Source: Pseudomonadota bacterium (lineage in GTDB: Bacteria; Myxococcota; UBA9042; PHBI01). From it: a stretch of DNA of 40,747 nt. Both the position numbers and the translations under genes were made by a program. The stretch lies in contig SXIE01000128.1 of NCBI GenBank assembly GCA_005772945.1, forward strand, positions 1 to 40,747, written 5' to 3'. Positions 1 to 7,606 of the stretch are shown one piece after another; the first letter of the stretch is position 1, and each line of letters begins with the position of its first letter. A model generated the notes under the pieces. The model did no database searches. It was not told the origin of the DNA and saw only the letters and a list, made by a program, of their open reading frames with translations.

Positions 1-183
1 CGCAACGCCATGGGCGCCGTCAAAGCCATCAACGCCGCGCGCCTCGCCATGTCCGGCGACGGCCACCACAAGGTGAGCCTCGACAAGGTCATCGCCACCA
101 TGCGCGCGACCGGTCGCGACATGAGCACGAAGTACAAGGAGACCGCGGAGGGCGGCCTCGCGGTCAACATCACCGAGTGCTGA
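1..183 (+). CDS. sdaA: L-serine ammonia-lyase (L-serine dehydratase), C-terminal end
   Basis: This is the last 60 codons of a gene that begins outside the window. It ends in [17 protein letters not shown], the conserved C-terminus of single-chain iron-sulfur L-serine dehydratases (the family usually ends in a K-Y-[KR]-E-T-x-x-G-G-L-A block). The stretch [20 protein letters not shown] also matches the family and supports the frame. The enzyme converts L-serine to pyruvate and ammonia in the cytoplasm. It is the only clearly housekeeping gene here and probably marks chromosomal core next to an integrated island. Only the tail is visible, so catalytic residues cannot be checked. Confidence 0.93.
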   Translation, partial: RNAMGAVKAINAARLAMSGDGHHKVSLDKVIATMRATGRDMSTKYKETAEGGLAVNITEC

Positions 184-251
184 ACGCGTGGCGCGACCCG
201 GCGTGCCGGCGACGGAGTGACCCGCGCGCCGGCCCGCCAAGCGCTTCGCAG

Positions 252-296
252 TGGAGCCGATGATCAGACTCGAACTGACGACCTGCTGATTACGAA
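252..296 (-). other. 3' half of tRNA-Thr(CGU): probable attachment-site remnant
   Basis: Read on the minus strand, this segment begins in the anticodon loop (TTCGTAATCAG, anticodon CGT) and continues through the variable loop (AGGTC). A five-pair T-arm with loop TTCGAGT follows, then acceptor strand CATCGGC, discriminator T and encoded CCA. That is the 3' half of a tRNA-Thr. The 5' half (acceptor GCCGATG, D-arm and 5' anticodon stem) is absent, because homology stops at about 296. Integrases that use tRNA genes leave exactly such a 3' fragment at one end and rebuild the intact tRNA at the other. The orientation predicts an intact minus-strand tRNA-Thr beyond the right end of the window. Confidence 0.85.
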
Positions 297-715
297 AAGA
301 CTGTGGTCGTCAGTGGTTCCGGTGGGTTGCGAGCGGGCGATTGTGGGGGGGAGCCTCGGGAGCGCGCGGCGCTTGGCGATGACAGCCACAGGGGTCGCGC
401 TGAGCTCCGAGAGATCGCGCGAGCCCTGGCGATTGCTGCGTGAAGAGGCGGCGGTGTTTCCCGCATTGTCCAAGCGTTGCTCCGGCCGCGCCGACCTCGC
501 CACAACCCTGCACCCACGTTCTCGACCGAGGTCCCGACGGGGTGGTGACGCCCCTCATCACGATCGTAACCCGCGCAGCGAAGCTGGCAAATCGACCACG
601 GTCGGCCGGCCCGAGTCGGGCAGACAGAACGACACTGCGCTCGCATTCCTCGACCGGCTCGACGATCGCACGCTCGACGCCAAGAAGGCCTGCCCATATA
701 TTCGCCCGCGCATCC
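297..715. other. Gap without a convincing gene
   Basis: Between the tRNA fragment and the first coding remnant, none of the open frames on either strand gives a protein with recognisable motifs, a sensible ribosome-binding site or a clear start. The frames are arginine-rich and look like by-products of high GC. A short A/T-rich patch (CCATATATTCG) near 690-700 is the only promoter-like feature. The region may be decayed DNA from the edge of the integrated element. Confidence 0.4.
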
Positions 716-1012
716 GTGCATGCGGTGCTGCGTTCGTTGTCGTTCACAACAACGACGTGGCCCCACGAGTACGTGGTCGAGAATCCTCAAAACGCCCCAA
801 TGATCCTCGCGCTCGCGCACCACATCTTCGAGCATGGCGTCGACGAGCGGTTCTACGCGCAGACCCGGAAATACTACCACGAGGACGGGAAGGTCTACTG
901 GTCGATGAGCGACACGGCCGAGGATACCGAGCTCATCAACCGCTGCGAGGAAGCCCAGACCTACGAGGCGCGGCTCGCAGCGGGCACTCTTCCTCGGTGC
1001 CAGCGGACGTAG
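716..1012 (+). pseudogene. Fragment of a small conserved protein with WPHEY and YWSM motifs
   Basis: The frame encodes TWPHEYVVENPQN, then FYAQTRKYYHEDGKVYWSM, then [21 protein letters not shown]. From memory this order (WPHEY, Y-x-x-x-G-x-x-Y-W-x-M, INR, Y-E-x-R-L-x-x-G-T-L-P) recurs in a family of about 90-residue bacterial proteins of unknown function. The native protein should start just before WPHEY, but there is no ATG. GTG at 716, GTG at 725 and TTG at 737 are the only candidates and none has a good ribosome-binding site. After GTLP the frame runs into the antisense of the ADP-ribosylglycohydrolase fragment. It may still be expressed, but the missing start and the junction suggest a remnant. 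Confidence 0.55.
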
Positions 1013-1242
1013 CGGCGCATCTGGTCGGCGGGGTCGAAGCGCTTGCACGTGATCAGGCTGTCGGCGAGGCAGAGTGCCATCGACGTGTCGTCGGTCCACT
1101 GGCCGGGCTTCAGGCCGAAGGGGCCGCCGCCGACCATGTCGTCGATCGGGGCCGGGTTGTGCGTAAACTCGAGGGTCGTGCCGACGGCGTCGCCGGTAGC
1201 GAGGCCGAGGAACGACCCGTGGATGCGAAAGCACAGGTCCAT
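961..1242 (-). pseudogene. Truncated ADP-ribosylglycohydrolase (DraG family), N-terminal third
   Basis: The 93-residue product starts [21 protein letters not shown] and continues with [22 protein letters not shown] and [11 protein letters not shown]. These are the N-terminal signatures of the ADP-ribosylglycohydrolase fold, including the TDDTxM metal-binding motif. Full family members have about 250-320 residues and carry further metal-binding aspartates near the C-terminus, which are missing here. Homology stops at RWHR (about 985-1000), where the sequence runs into the antisense of the WPHEY fragment. Intact enzymes remove ADP-ribose from proteins. This copy cannot fold into a complete active site. 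It lies 45 bp behind the 85-residue protein on the same strand and may be co-transcribed with it. Confidence 0.75.
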
Positions 1243-1287
1243 GCGGGGCCCTTGGTGCGTGCCGTTGGTGGCGCGGACGCGGATCTT

Positions 1288-1545
1288 CTAGCGCTCGGGC
1301 AGGGTGGCCGAGTCATAGGCCTTGCGGGCTTTCTTGTAGCCTTCCCGGGCCTGCGCCCGATAGTCGCGGATGGCGGCGAAGTCGGCCTCGCTCACCTCGA
1401 CGTCACGCTGGAAGGCGAGGTCGCGCGCCACGCAGCCGAGCTTGTGGAGGCGTGCGCACAGCTCCTTGTCGTTCTTGTTCCGCTTGCACTGGGAGAGAGC
1501 GAACAGGAGCTTCGCGGTGAGAACGTAGGGATCGTTCTTCTTCAT
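1288..1545 (-). CDS. Hypothetical protein, 85 aa, basic and helical
   Basis: The product starts MKKNDPYVLTAKLLFALSQC and is rich in lysine, arginine and alanine. It has no signal peptide or membrane segment and looks like a small helical cytoplasmic protein. I do not recognise a family. The start is well supported by AAGGAGACCTGTATG, a leader shared with other units of this island. A LexA-like box lies about 55 bp upstream (1600-1616), so this gene appears to head its own short transcript, followed by the truncated ADP-ribosylglycohydrolase. The three cysteines do not form an obvious metal site. Confidence 0.75.
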   Translation of the reverse strand: MKKNDPYVLTAKLLFALSQCKRNKNDKELCARLHKLGCVARDLAFQRDVEVSEADFAAIRDYRAQAREGYKKARKAYDSATLPER

Positions 1546-1599
1546 ACAGGTCTCCTTGGTGGCGACCCCCAGTCAACCACGCGCGCGGACCCGGCGGAC

Positions 1600-1616
1600 G
1601 CACTGAACATCCGTTC
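1600..1616 (-). promoter_or_regulatory. LexA-like (SOS) box 1
   Basis: Read on the minus strand the site is GAACGGATGTTCAGTGC. It contains a perfect GAAC-N4-GTTC palindrome whose spacer GGAT fits the RNRY pattern of LexA boxes. It lies in the gap between the PcfJ-like gene and the 85-residue protein, 55 bp before the start of the latter. It is one of eight such sites in the window. The assignment to LexA rests on similarity to published operators recalled from memory. Confidence 0.7.
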
Positions 1617-1623
1617 GGACGCC

Positions 1624-2829
1624 CTACCCGTCCGGCCGCGCGGAGGGGTCGACCACCGCACGGGCCCAGGCGCGGACGGCGACGAGCGTCGGCGGAGAGA
1701 CCGCCTGATTGTGCGCGCGCACGAGCTGCGTCATCGCCCAGCGGCCATCCACTGCGCGCAGCTCGAGCGTCGAGCGCTCGGGCGCGAGCACTTTGAAGAT
1801 CGCCGACGTCCCCTCGAAGCACGCCCTCGCGTAGGCCACCACGCAGTGGTGCATCTCCCGGCCTTCGGCCAAGAGCGCGTCGAGCGTCCCCACATGGACG
1901 ATCGTATCCGTGCTCGGGACCGGTGGCGGTGGAAAGACGCGCGTACCGAACGTGGCCGCCAGGCGCTCGAGCTCGTCGCGATTCTTGGCCAGGTAGGCCC
2001 GCTCCGTCCAGCGCCGGTGAAGGCGCTCGAGATCTCGCGGCGCGCGGATCCGGCAGACGACGACGTGCGCGTCTGGGATCCCGAGCAGGACGCCCAGGTT
2101 GCATGTGTCGTCGGCGATCCTGGCGATCGCGTGGCCGGCCCACGGGTCGGGCGAGACCAGGCCCTCGGCGACCGCGCGAACGTGGAGATGGTGGTGAAGC
2201 GCGAGCGCGGCGTCGATTTGGTCGGAGGTGATCGGTCCACCGTGGCCGATGACTTGGCGGAGGTCGGCGCGCGCGAGGAGCCTATGAACGCGCGCGCGGG
2301 TGTGGGCGTCACGTCGCGTCGGCGTCACGCGCTCGAGGAGGCGGACGTGGCTCGGACGTACGTCGCGTCCAAGGACCCAGGCGAGTAGATCGCGGCGCCG
2401 ATGACCGAGGCAGCTGTCGTAGGCGGAAACTGGAATCTGCCTCTCACCGAGCGCCGCCGCGAGGAGCCAAAGAAGGTTCGGAGCCGCGACGGCGAGCTCG
2501 CGACCGGCCGGGTGACGGAGCAGTCGCAGCACCGTCAGCTCGGAGTCTCGATAGCCCTGCAGGAGGTCGAGGTGCTCCGCAGGAATTGCACCCAGGTACC
2601 GCGCGATCGGGTGGTCGGGGGCGCTGACGAGGAACGCGCGCGCGGCTCCGAAGACCTCCAAGCACGGGTCCTGGGGTTCGGCGTGCCACGCGCCGTCGCG
2701 CCAGCGGTGGCACGGGAGGCCTTCGGACCAGGGGCCGAAGCGGAGGCGAACGTCGAGCTCGGGGCGCAGATCGACGACCAGCGCGCGTTCGTCGGCGTCG
2801 TAATGTGCGGCGGGGGGATCGAGTCTCAT
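1624..2829 (-). CDS. PcfJ-domain protein (copy 1), 401 aa
   Basis: The protein starts MRLDPPAAHYDADERALVVD. Its C-terminal part (about residues 320-385) has the PcfJ-like pattern EGREMHHCVVAYA, then IFKVLAPERSTLELR, then a tryptophan and QLVRAHNQ. PcfJ was first seen in an enterococcal conjugative plasmid, and its biochemical role is unknown to me. The N-terminal 300 residues are mostly helical and have no domain I can name. A close paralogue lies at 36617-37798 on the other strand. The gene starts 45 bp after the 209-residue protein and is probably in its operon. No strong Shine-Dalgarno is visible, but the paralogue begins MRLDPTAVHFDADTGALTVD, which supports this start. Confidence 0.85.
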   Translation of the reverse strand: MRLDPPAAHYDADERALVVDLRPELDVRLRFGPWSEGLPCHRWRDGAWHAEPQDPCLEVFGAARAFLVSAPDHPIARYLGAIPAEHLDLLQGYRDSELTVLRLLRHPAGRELAVAAPNLLWLLAAALGERQIPVSAYDSCLGHRRRDLLAWVLGRDVRPSHVRLLERVTPTRRDAHTRARVHRLLARADLRQVIGHGGPITSDQIDAALALHHHLHVRAVAEGLVSPDPWAGHAIARIADDTCNLGVLLGIPDAHVVVCRIRAPRDLERLHRRWTERAYLAKNRDELERLAATFGTRVFPPPPVPSTDTIVHVGTLDALLAEGREMHHCVVAYARACFEGTSAIFKVLAPERSTLELRAVDGRWAMTQLVRAHNQAVSPPTLVAVRAWARAVVDPSARPDG

Positions 2830-2874
2830 GGTCGGGGGCGACCCTTCGTCGACGGTCGGGGGCCTTGGGCGAGA

Positions 2875-3504
2875 TCAAGTGCCGCTGGCGAGCTCGGGAC
2901 GTGTCCGCGCGAACCGCCTGCGTAGCGCCGCTCGCAGCGCGCTCGGCACCTCATGCGCGACGCACCAGAGGTAGGGTTCCCGCATGTGCGCGTGTTCGTC
3001 CGGGTCGTCCGGATCGTGGATGCCTACGTGGTAGCAGTCGTCGCCGCGCGTCACGAAGTCCTTCATTCGCGCGGCGGATCGGCGCGACTCCGGTTGATAG
3101 CAGACGATGCCGACCCGGTACGTACCGCCGCATACGAGGCCGACCAGCTCGCCCTCCTTGAAGGCGCAGGTGCGCGGATCGCGCCCGCCCCAAGGGGCAT
3201 CGCGGTCGCCGGTGATCCTGCCGCGGACATGCCCCGTGGCGTCGTAGACGACGACCCGGAGCGCCTTCGGATAGAGCCCGTCGAGGGGATAGGGCCCGAC
3301 CACGAACTCGGTGGCCTCGTAGGTCGTGTGCGACACCTCGGGGTCAGGGTCACCCCGTTCAGCAACGTACCGACGTAGCCAGCGCCGAGCTGCGGGCATG
3401 TTCGCGAAGAGGCCGAGCCGGCGCTCCGTTGCACGCATGCCGTCCTGCAGCACACCGTCGAGGTGGGTCTCGCAGAGCTCGATGATCGTCCGACCGGGTT
3501 TCAT
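2875..3504 (-). CDS. Hypothetical protein, 209 aa
   Basis: I do not recognise this protein. It is soluble, with no signal peptide or membrane segment. The middle (about residues 70-145) alternates beta-like stretches such as ALRVVVYDATGHVRGRI and GELVGLVCGGTYRVGIVCYQP, suggesting a small beta domain. The C-terminus is basic. The frame stays open 26 codons further upstream, but the start MKPGRTII at 3504 is preferred because GGAGAAGAAACG precedes it. It is the first gene of a minus-strand pair with the PcfJ-domain gene. LexA-like box 2 (3597-3613) lies 93 bp upstream, in the gap shared with the divergent toxin-antitoxin pair. Confidence 0.7.
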   Translation of the reverse strand: MKPGRTIIELCETHLDGVLQDGMRATERRLGLFANMPAARRWLRRYVAERGDPDPEVSHTTYEATEFVVGPYPLDGLYPKALRVVVYDATGHVRGRITGDRDAPWGGRDPRTCAFKEGELVGLVCGGTYRVGIVCYQPESRRSAARMKDFVTRGDDCYHVGIHDPDDPDEHAHMREPYLWCVAHEVPSALRAALRRRFARTRPELASGT

Positions 3505-3547
3505 CGTTTCTTCTCCGACTCCAAAGGCGCTCACCCCGGGACGTGGA

Positions 3548-3617
3548 GTCGCGACGATGCCCACGGGCCGCACGCGTGTCACGCAGGTCGGCGCCCAAAC
3601 GGACGTTCAGTGCCGTG
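3548..3617 (+). repeat. Duplicated promoter block, copy A
   Basis: This 70-bp block resembles 4365-4434. Both contain TGCCCACGG-[G/C]-CCGCAC, then GTCA-N2-CAGGTCG, and end in the LexA-like box ACGTTCAGTGC. The two copies differ by scattered substitutions and a one-base offset. It lies between the divergent 209-residue protein and toxin-antitoxin genes. Confidence 0.65.
3597..3613 (+). promoter_or_regulatory. LexA-like (SOS) box 2
   Basis: The site is AAACGGACGTTCAGTGC, with half-sites AAAC and GTTC around spacer GGAC (RNRY). It lies in a divergent gap, 93 bp from the start of the minus-strand 209-residue protein and 143 bp from the plus-strand antitoxin. As a near-palindrome it could control both. 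Confidence 0.65.
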
Positions 3618-3756
3618 ACCCGGGCCTGTCACAGTTCCCGCGAGGTCCCGCAAAAACACCTCTACGCCGAAGACGGTCGTTCACCTCGCTGCGCGCCTGC
3701 GCGCCGGCGGCACCTGGCGCTGGACTTCTGCCCCTGTCACGCCTAGCGTTGACGCG

Positions 3757-3975
3757 ATGCAGCCGCGCGCCACCATCGTCGAGTCGTTCCGTGGAATGAG
3801 CATCGAGGACAAGCTCGAGCTCCTCGACGCGCTCTGGGATGAGGTGGCGACCGATGCCGATGCGCGCCCCCTGGACGACGCGCAGCGCGCTTTCCTCGAC
3901 CTCCGCCTCGCAGAGGTCGCGTCCTCTGAGGGCGATGAGGACTGGGCCACGGTTCGCGACAGGCTCCTCCGGTAA
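3757..3975 (+). CDS. Addiction-module antitoxin (type II, RelB/ParD-like)
   Basis: This 72-residue acidic protein contains MSIEDKLELLDALWDEVATD and ends in EGDEDWATVRDRLLR. That is the pattern of the short putative addiction-module components often paired with ParE/RelE toxins. Such antitoxins bind the toxin directly and usually repress their own promoter. The stop codon overlaps the toxin start (TAATG), which indicates translational coupling. No clear Shine-Dalgarno precedes ATG 3757. An alternative start at MSIEDKLE (3799) would remove 14 residues. LexA-like box 2 lies upstream, so expression may respond to DNA damage. Confidence 0.8.
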   Translation: MQPRATIVESFRGMSIEDKLELLDALWDEVATDADARPLDDAQRAFLDLRLAEVASSEGDEDWATVRDRLLR

Positions 3976-4271
3976 TGCCCAAGCCGATTCGCGTCGCTGC
4001 GGTCGCGGCTCGGGAGATGGGGGACGCCAAGGCGTGGCTCGATGCTCAAGTGCCAGGGCTCGGCGACCGCTTCGTGCACGCCGTCGATAGGGTCCTGGCC
4101 GAGATCGCCGAGCAGCCCTCGCGCTACGCCCTGATCCACGGCGATATCCGCCGAGCGGTCGCCCGCCCATTCCCTCACGGCGTGTTCTTTCGCGATCTGC
4201 CGAACGCCGTGCGGGTGATCGCCATCGTACACCTGCGTCGCAGCCCGATGACCTGGCAGCGCCGACACTGA
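3975..4271 (+). CDS. ParE/RelE-family toxin
   Basis: The 98-residue product contains AAVAAREMGDAKAWLDAQ, then LGDRFVHAVDRVLAEIAEQPSRYALI, then RRAVARPFPHGVFFRDLPNAVRVIAIVHLRRSPMTWQRR. This order (helical hairpin, QPxxY, beta-strands ending in V-x-I-x-A-I-x-H-x-R-R-x-P-x-x-W) is typical of ParE-like toxins, which poison DNA gyrase. RelE relatives instead cleave mRNA on the ribosome, and sequence alone cannot fully separate the two. The C-terminal H-x-R-R-x-P-x-x-W tail favours ParE. It overlaps the antitoxin by one base and is intact. Confidence 0.85.
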   Translation: MPKPIRVAAVAAREMGDAKAWLDAQVPGLGDRFVHAVDRVLAEIAEQPSRYALIHGDIRRAVARPFPHGVFFRDLPNAVRVIAIVHLRRSPMTWQRRH

Positions 4272-4364
4272 CGCCGGCGGGGGGCCTCGGCTACGTAGCG
4301 ACGAACCCGACTGCCATCGGCGCTCTCTCCGGGTCGTGAGGTCGCGACGATGCTCGCACGTGAC

Positions 4365-4434
4365 GTCGGCGACGGTGCCCACGGCCCGCACCATGTCATA
4401 CAGGTCGCCACGAGAACACACGTTCAGTGCGGCG
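4365..4434 (+). repeat. Duplicated promoter block, copy B
   Basis: This block matches 3548-3617, sharing TGCCCACGG-x-CCGCAC, GTCA-N2-CAGGTCG and the box ACGTTCAGTGC. It lies upstream of the large TPR gene. The copies bracket the toxin-antitoxin pair, which suggests that pair or its neighbour arrived together with a duplicated promoter. Confidence 0.65.
4414..4430 (+). promoter_or_regulatory. LexA-like (SOS) box 3
   Basis: The site is GAACACACGTTCAGTGC, with a perfect GAAC-N4-GTTC palindrome and spacer ACAC (RNRY). It lies 93 bp before the TPR gene at 4524. Confidence 0.7.
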
Positions 4435-4523
4435 ATTGGCACACAGCCGCGTGTCATACTCGGAACGCAATCAGCCATTGAACCAGGCCGCCTCGAGCAG
4501 CGCTCGGCGGCAGGAGACCCTTC

Positions 4524-7463
4524 ATGACAACGTTCACCGAACCCCCTGAATCGCCACTCGGCCGCGCGCTCGCTCGGCGATCGGGCGGCGACATCGACGG
4601 CGCGATCGAGATACTGCTCGCGGCCACGGGGGAATCACTTGCCGACGCGAATCTCGCGGTCACGCTCGGCAAGATGTTGGCCGAGACCGGGCAATATCGG
4701 CGGGCCGAGCCGTGGTTCCGCCACGCGATGAAGCTCGCACCCGACGACGTCGTGGTGCGCATGGGTTACGGCGCATTTCTCGGGGAGGTCGGGCAGTTCG
4801 AGGAGGCCCGCGCGCTCCTCGGGGGCGTCCGGCGGGAGGTCCGCACCCTGCTCGAGACTGCAGCGCCGGAGGAGCGCGCGTCGCTGGTCGGGCTCGAGGG
4901 ATTCATCGCGAGCACCGAGATCAACCTGGCTCGGGCGGCCTTCGAAGCGGGTGACAGCGCCTTCGCGCGTGCGCTCGTGGGACCGTGGCTTGCGGATCGG
5001 GATCACTGGCCATCGGCGCATGCGGTGCTCGCCGATGTCGTCGATCGCGACGGGCTGGACCCGACGCAGGTCGCCGAGGAGGGACTCGCCTCGGGACAGG
5101 TCTCGCCCTACATGGCCTGCCACCTGCTCGAGCGGATCGTCGACGCCGAGGCGTGTGACTTCGGCGCGCTCGACGAACTCGTCGCGCGCGCGGACGCGTG
5201 CTTTGCGTTCGACTGGAAGTGGGTCGAGCCCCCGCTCGTGGCGGTCTTCGCGCGCGCGCGCCAGCTGTTCGCGCACGCCGTCATGCGAGGCGTGGTCGCG
5301 GCGGCGGCGTGCCCGCATTTGGCGGCGCTCGTGGCACAACCGGGGCCCGCGACGGACGGGGGTGCAAATGGGGTGGATGACGCGGCGGCCGTGTCGCCCG
5401 AGGACGAGAACGGGGACGACGTCGAAGACGAGGACGAGGTCGACGCCGGCTCCGACGACGAGGACCGATCGTTGGAGGCGTTTGCGCGCGCGTTCATCGG
5501 TCATTGGGCAAGCGTGCGTGACCGGATTGCGGCCGGGGAGGACGTCGCGTTCGATCGCGTCGACGCCTTCGCAAGCGATGACCCCGACCGCCAACTCGCG
5601 CTTGCACGCGAGTATTATGCGCTCGAGCGCGCCAAACGCTTTTCGGACCTGAGCATCGACGAGGCCGTTGAACTGATCGAGCCCTGGGCTGAAACGGCCT
5701 CGGACCTGATCGACGCTTACGGGTGCGTGGAGACGATCCGTGCCTTGGTCGCCGCCGAGTACGTCCTCGCGGTGTACGGCAAGTGGGTCCTACCTGTGAC
5801 GCATGCAGGGGCCGTGGGGGTCTGGGAGGCCACCTGCGGCGGTGTCGGGAACGGAGGTTCCTTCTGGCTGCGCAAGACGACCGGCGAGCCCTTCGGAGAG
5901 GACGAGGGTGCCACGCTCGTTCGCTGGATCGAGGAGGAGTTCGAGAGCGATGCCGAGGAGATGGGGGACGACGCCAGGGTGTCGGCCTACCTCGAGGACG
6001 CGTACGTGATCGCGGGTGACGCGTCGAGCCTTGGGGAGGACGACGACGACGAGGACGACGACGACGGCGAGGACGAGGGCGAGGGGCCGGAGTCGGACTT
6101 CGAAGGCGTATTGCGCCTTGCTGGCTGGAACGACACCGAGCCAGGAATCCAGATCAGCCTCGGGCGCAGGGCAGGTGTCTGGTGTTTCCAAACCGGCGAC
6201 GCCGACTACCCCGCCGTTCCCGAAGCGGTCGCAGAGTCGCTCGTAGCCTTGTTCGAGCGCGGCGTCGCCGGGATCGCGCCGCGACGAACGCTTCGACCGC
6301 TCGCGGTCGATCGGAACTGGCTCGTCGAGGGCCCCGGGACATCCCAGGTGATGCGCTTCGACGTGATCGCGCCGGAACAGTGGCCCCTCGTGAACGCTGC
6401 CATGGCCGTCTTCGAGGTGCACGCGGTGCTCGTCGCGTTCGCCTCCGAGCCCTCGCCCCCATTCGCGGTCCTCATCGCGTCGGGACCGAATCGCCTCGCA
6501 GCGATCGAGGCCTGTTGGTCTGACGATGGTTTCCTCTATCGGCGCAAGAGTGACCCCAAAGAGACCCACAGTTCAATCGGCGGCTGGTCCGAGGACGCCA
6601 CGACCGACCTCGCGAGCCTCGTGCCCGATCTCGACCGGCTGATGCCCATCGTCTTGCACCCGCTCGCCGCATGGGAACTGCTCGAACCGGTGCGCGCACT
6701 GCAGTCGGATCAGACGGCCCCCTGTCGACGCGATTGGCTCGACTTCGCGGAGAAGGCGATCGCCACCTACGCTCCGGCCACGCTGCTTCCCCCGCTCACA
6801 CCTTTCGGAGACGAGGACATGGCAGACCAGAACTCTCCAACAGAGATCACCCTCGACCGAGAGCTCGTCGGCGTTCAACACGCCCGTGTCGACGAGAACG
6901 GCTACCTGACCCTGGACCTCGGGGACCGTGTTCTCGGACCGCCAGCCCTCATGACGAAGGTGCGCGAGCCCTTCGTCGCATTCAGGTTCGGCGTCGAGGG
7001 TGGCGGCGGAACGATTCTCGCCCGATTGGAGCGTGGCAGTTTCGTATTCTGGCGCGAAACATCCGTGATGACCGTCGACGGCGACGGGCCCGAAGACGCG
7101 TGGACGCGCTCGACATCGAGCCGGTCGAGACTTTTCGTGCCGCTGGTGCTCGACGACGACATGCACCACTACTTCTGCCTGCAGCTGCATCCGCTCGTCG
7201 CCTACACGATGCTCGAAACGATCATTCGCTGCATCGTTCGCGGCGTGATCGCACGGAGACCGAAGTCCCTCGAAGCAGCCATGGTCGGACTCGGTCGGAT
7301 GATCGCCGCGGCCATCGCCCCCGACTCGGAGCCCGTTCCACCAGGGCTGGACGGCCTGCTTCGGGAGGCCGACCTGGGCTATGCGGTGCCGCGATGGATG
7401 CGAGCGATTCGTGCGTCGTTGCGTGGCAGAACGACGGACCTCTACGCGGACGACGGAGAATGA
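4524..7463 (+). CDS. Large TPR-containing protein (paralogue 1), 979 aa
   Basis: The N-terminal 280 residues hold tetratricopeptide-like helices (for example KMLAETGQYRRAEPWFRHAM and GAFLGEVGQFEEARALL). They are clearly paralogous to the protein at 23336, sharing LDPTQVAEEGLASGQVSPYM, RADACFAFDWK and ACPHLAAL. Two acidic low-complexity runs (about residues 298-314 and 505-521) separate it from a long C-terminal region that I do not recognise. That region includes GAVGVWEATCGGVGNGGSFW and MHHYFCLQLHP. There is no signal peptide or membrane segment. The start is fixed by GGCAGGAGACCCTTCATG. TPR helices usually mediate protein contacts, so a scaffold role is possible but inferred. Confidence 0.85.
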   Translation: MTTFTEPPESPLGRALARRSGGDIDGAIEILLAATGESLADANLAVTLGKMLAETGQYRRAEPWFRHAMKLAPDDVVVRMGYGAFLGEVGQFEEARALLGGVRREVRTLLETAAPEERASLVGLEGFIASTEINLARAAFEAGDSAFARALVGPWLADRDHWPSAHAVLADVVDRDGLDPTQVAEEGLASGQVSPYMACHLLERIVDAEACDFGALDELVARADACFAFDWKWVEPPLVAVFARARQLFAHAVMRGVVAAAACPHLAALVAQPGPATDGGANGVDDAAAVSPEDENGDDVEDEDEVDAGSDDEDRSLEAFARAFIGHWASVRDRIAAGEDVAFDRVDAFASDDPDRQLALAREYYALERAKRFSDLSIDEAVELIEPWAETASDLIDAYGCVETIRALVAAEYVLAVYGKWVLPVTHAGAVGVWEATCGGVGNGGSFWLRKTTGEPFGEDEGATLVRWIEEEFESDAEEMGDDARVSAYLEDAYVIAGDASSLGEDDDDEDDDDGEDEGEGPESDFEGVLRLAGWNDTEPGIQISLGRRAGVWCFQTGDADYPAVPEAVAESLVALFERGVAGIAPRRTLRPLAVDRNWLVEGPGTSQVMRFDVIAPEQWPLVNAAMAVFEVHAVLVAFASEPSPPFAVLIASGPNRLAAIEACWSDDGFLYRRKSDPKETHSSIGGWSEDATTDLASLVPDLDRLMPIVLHPLAAWELLEPVRALQSDQTAPCRRDWLDFAEKAIATYAPATLLPPLTPFGDEDMADQNSPTEITLDRELVGVQHARVDENGYLTLDLGDRVLGPPALMTKVREPFVAFRFGVEGGGGTILARLERGSFVFWRETSVMTVDGDGPEDAWTRSTSSRSRLFVPLVLDDDMHHYFCLQLHPLVAYTMLETIIRCIVRGVIARRPKSLEAAMVGLGRMIAAAIAPDSEPVPPGLDGLLREADLGYAVPRWMRAIRASLRGRTTDLYADDGE

Positions 7464-7512
7464 GCGAAGCGTCGAGCCTCGTGCCAGGGGGCGCAGACGG
7501 GCGCCTGGACCC

Positions 7513-7529
7513 GCACTGAACATGCGCTC
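7513..7529 (-). promoter_or_regulatory. LexA-like (SOS) box 4
   Basis: On the minus strand the site reads GAGCGCATGTTCAGTGC, with half-sites GAGC and GTTC around GCAT (RNRY). It lies 77 bp before the McrB-like gene. It points away from that gene, which is acceptable for a nearly palindromic operator but would be odd for an asymmetric promoter element. Confidence 0.6.
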
Positions 7530-7606
7530 CTCGTTTCCGATCCGCTCCATGAGGAGCATGCTCGCCCCAGCGACACCAAGCCGAAACGTCGAATCGTGGA
7601 GCCGAC

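Noticed and set aside
257..340. A complete tRNA gene at the left end
   Set aside because: Only the 3' half folds. The sequence beyond 296 does not supply the 5' anticodon stem, D-arm or acceptor strand.
310..747. 145-residue minus-strand frame near the left end
   Set aside because: No motif, no ribosome-binding site and no homology that I recognise. It is not better than other random frames here.
217..2388. 723-residue plus-strand open frame
   Set aside because: It lies antisense to the PcfJ-domain gene, the 85-residue protein and the DraG fragment, has no recognisable motif, and spans the tRNA fragment. It is a high-GC shadow.
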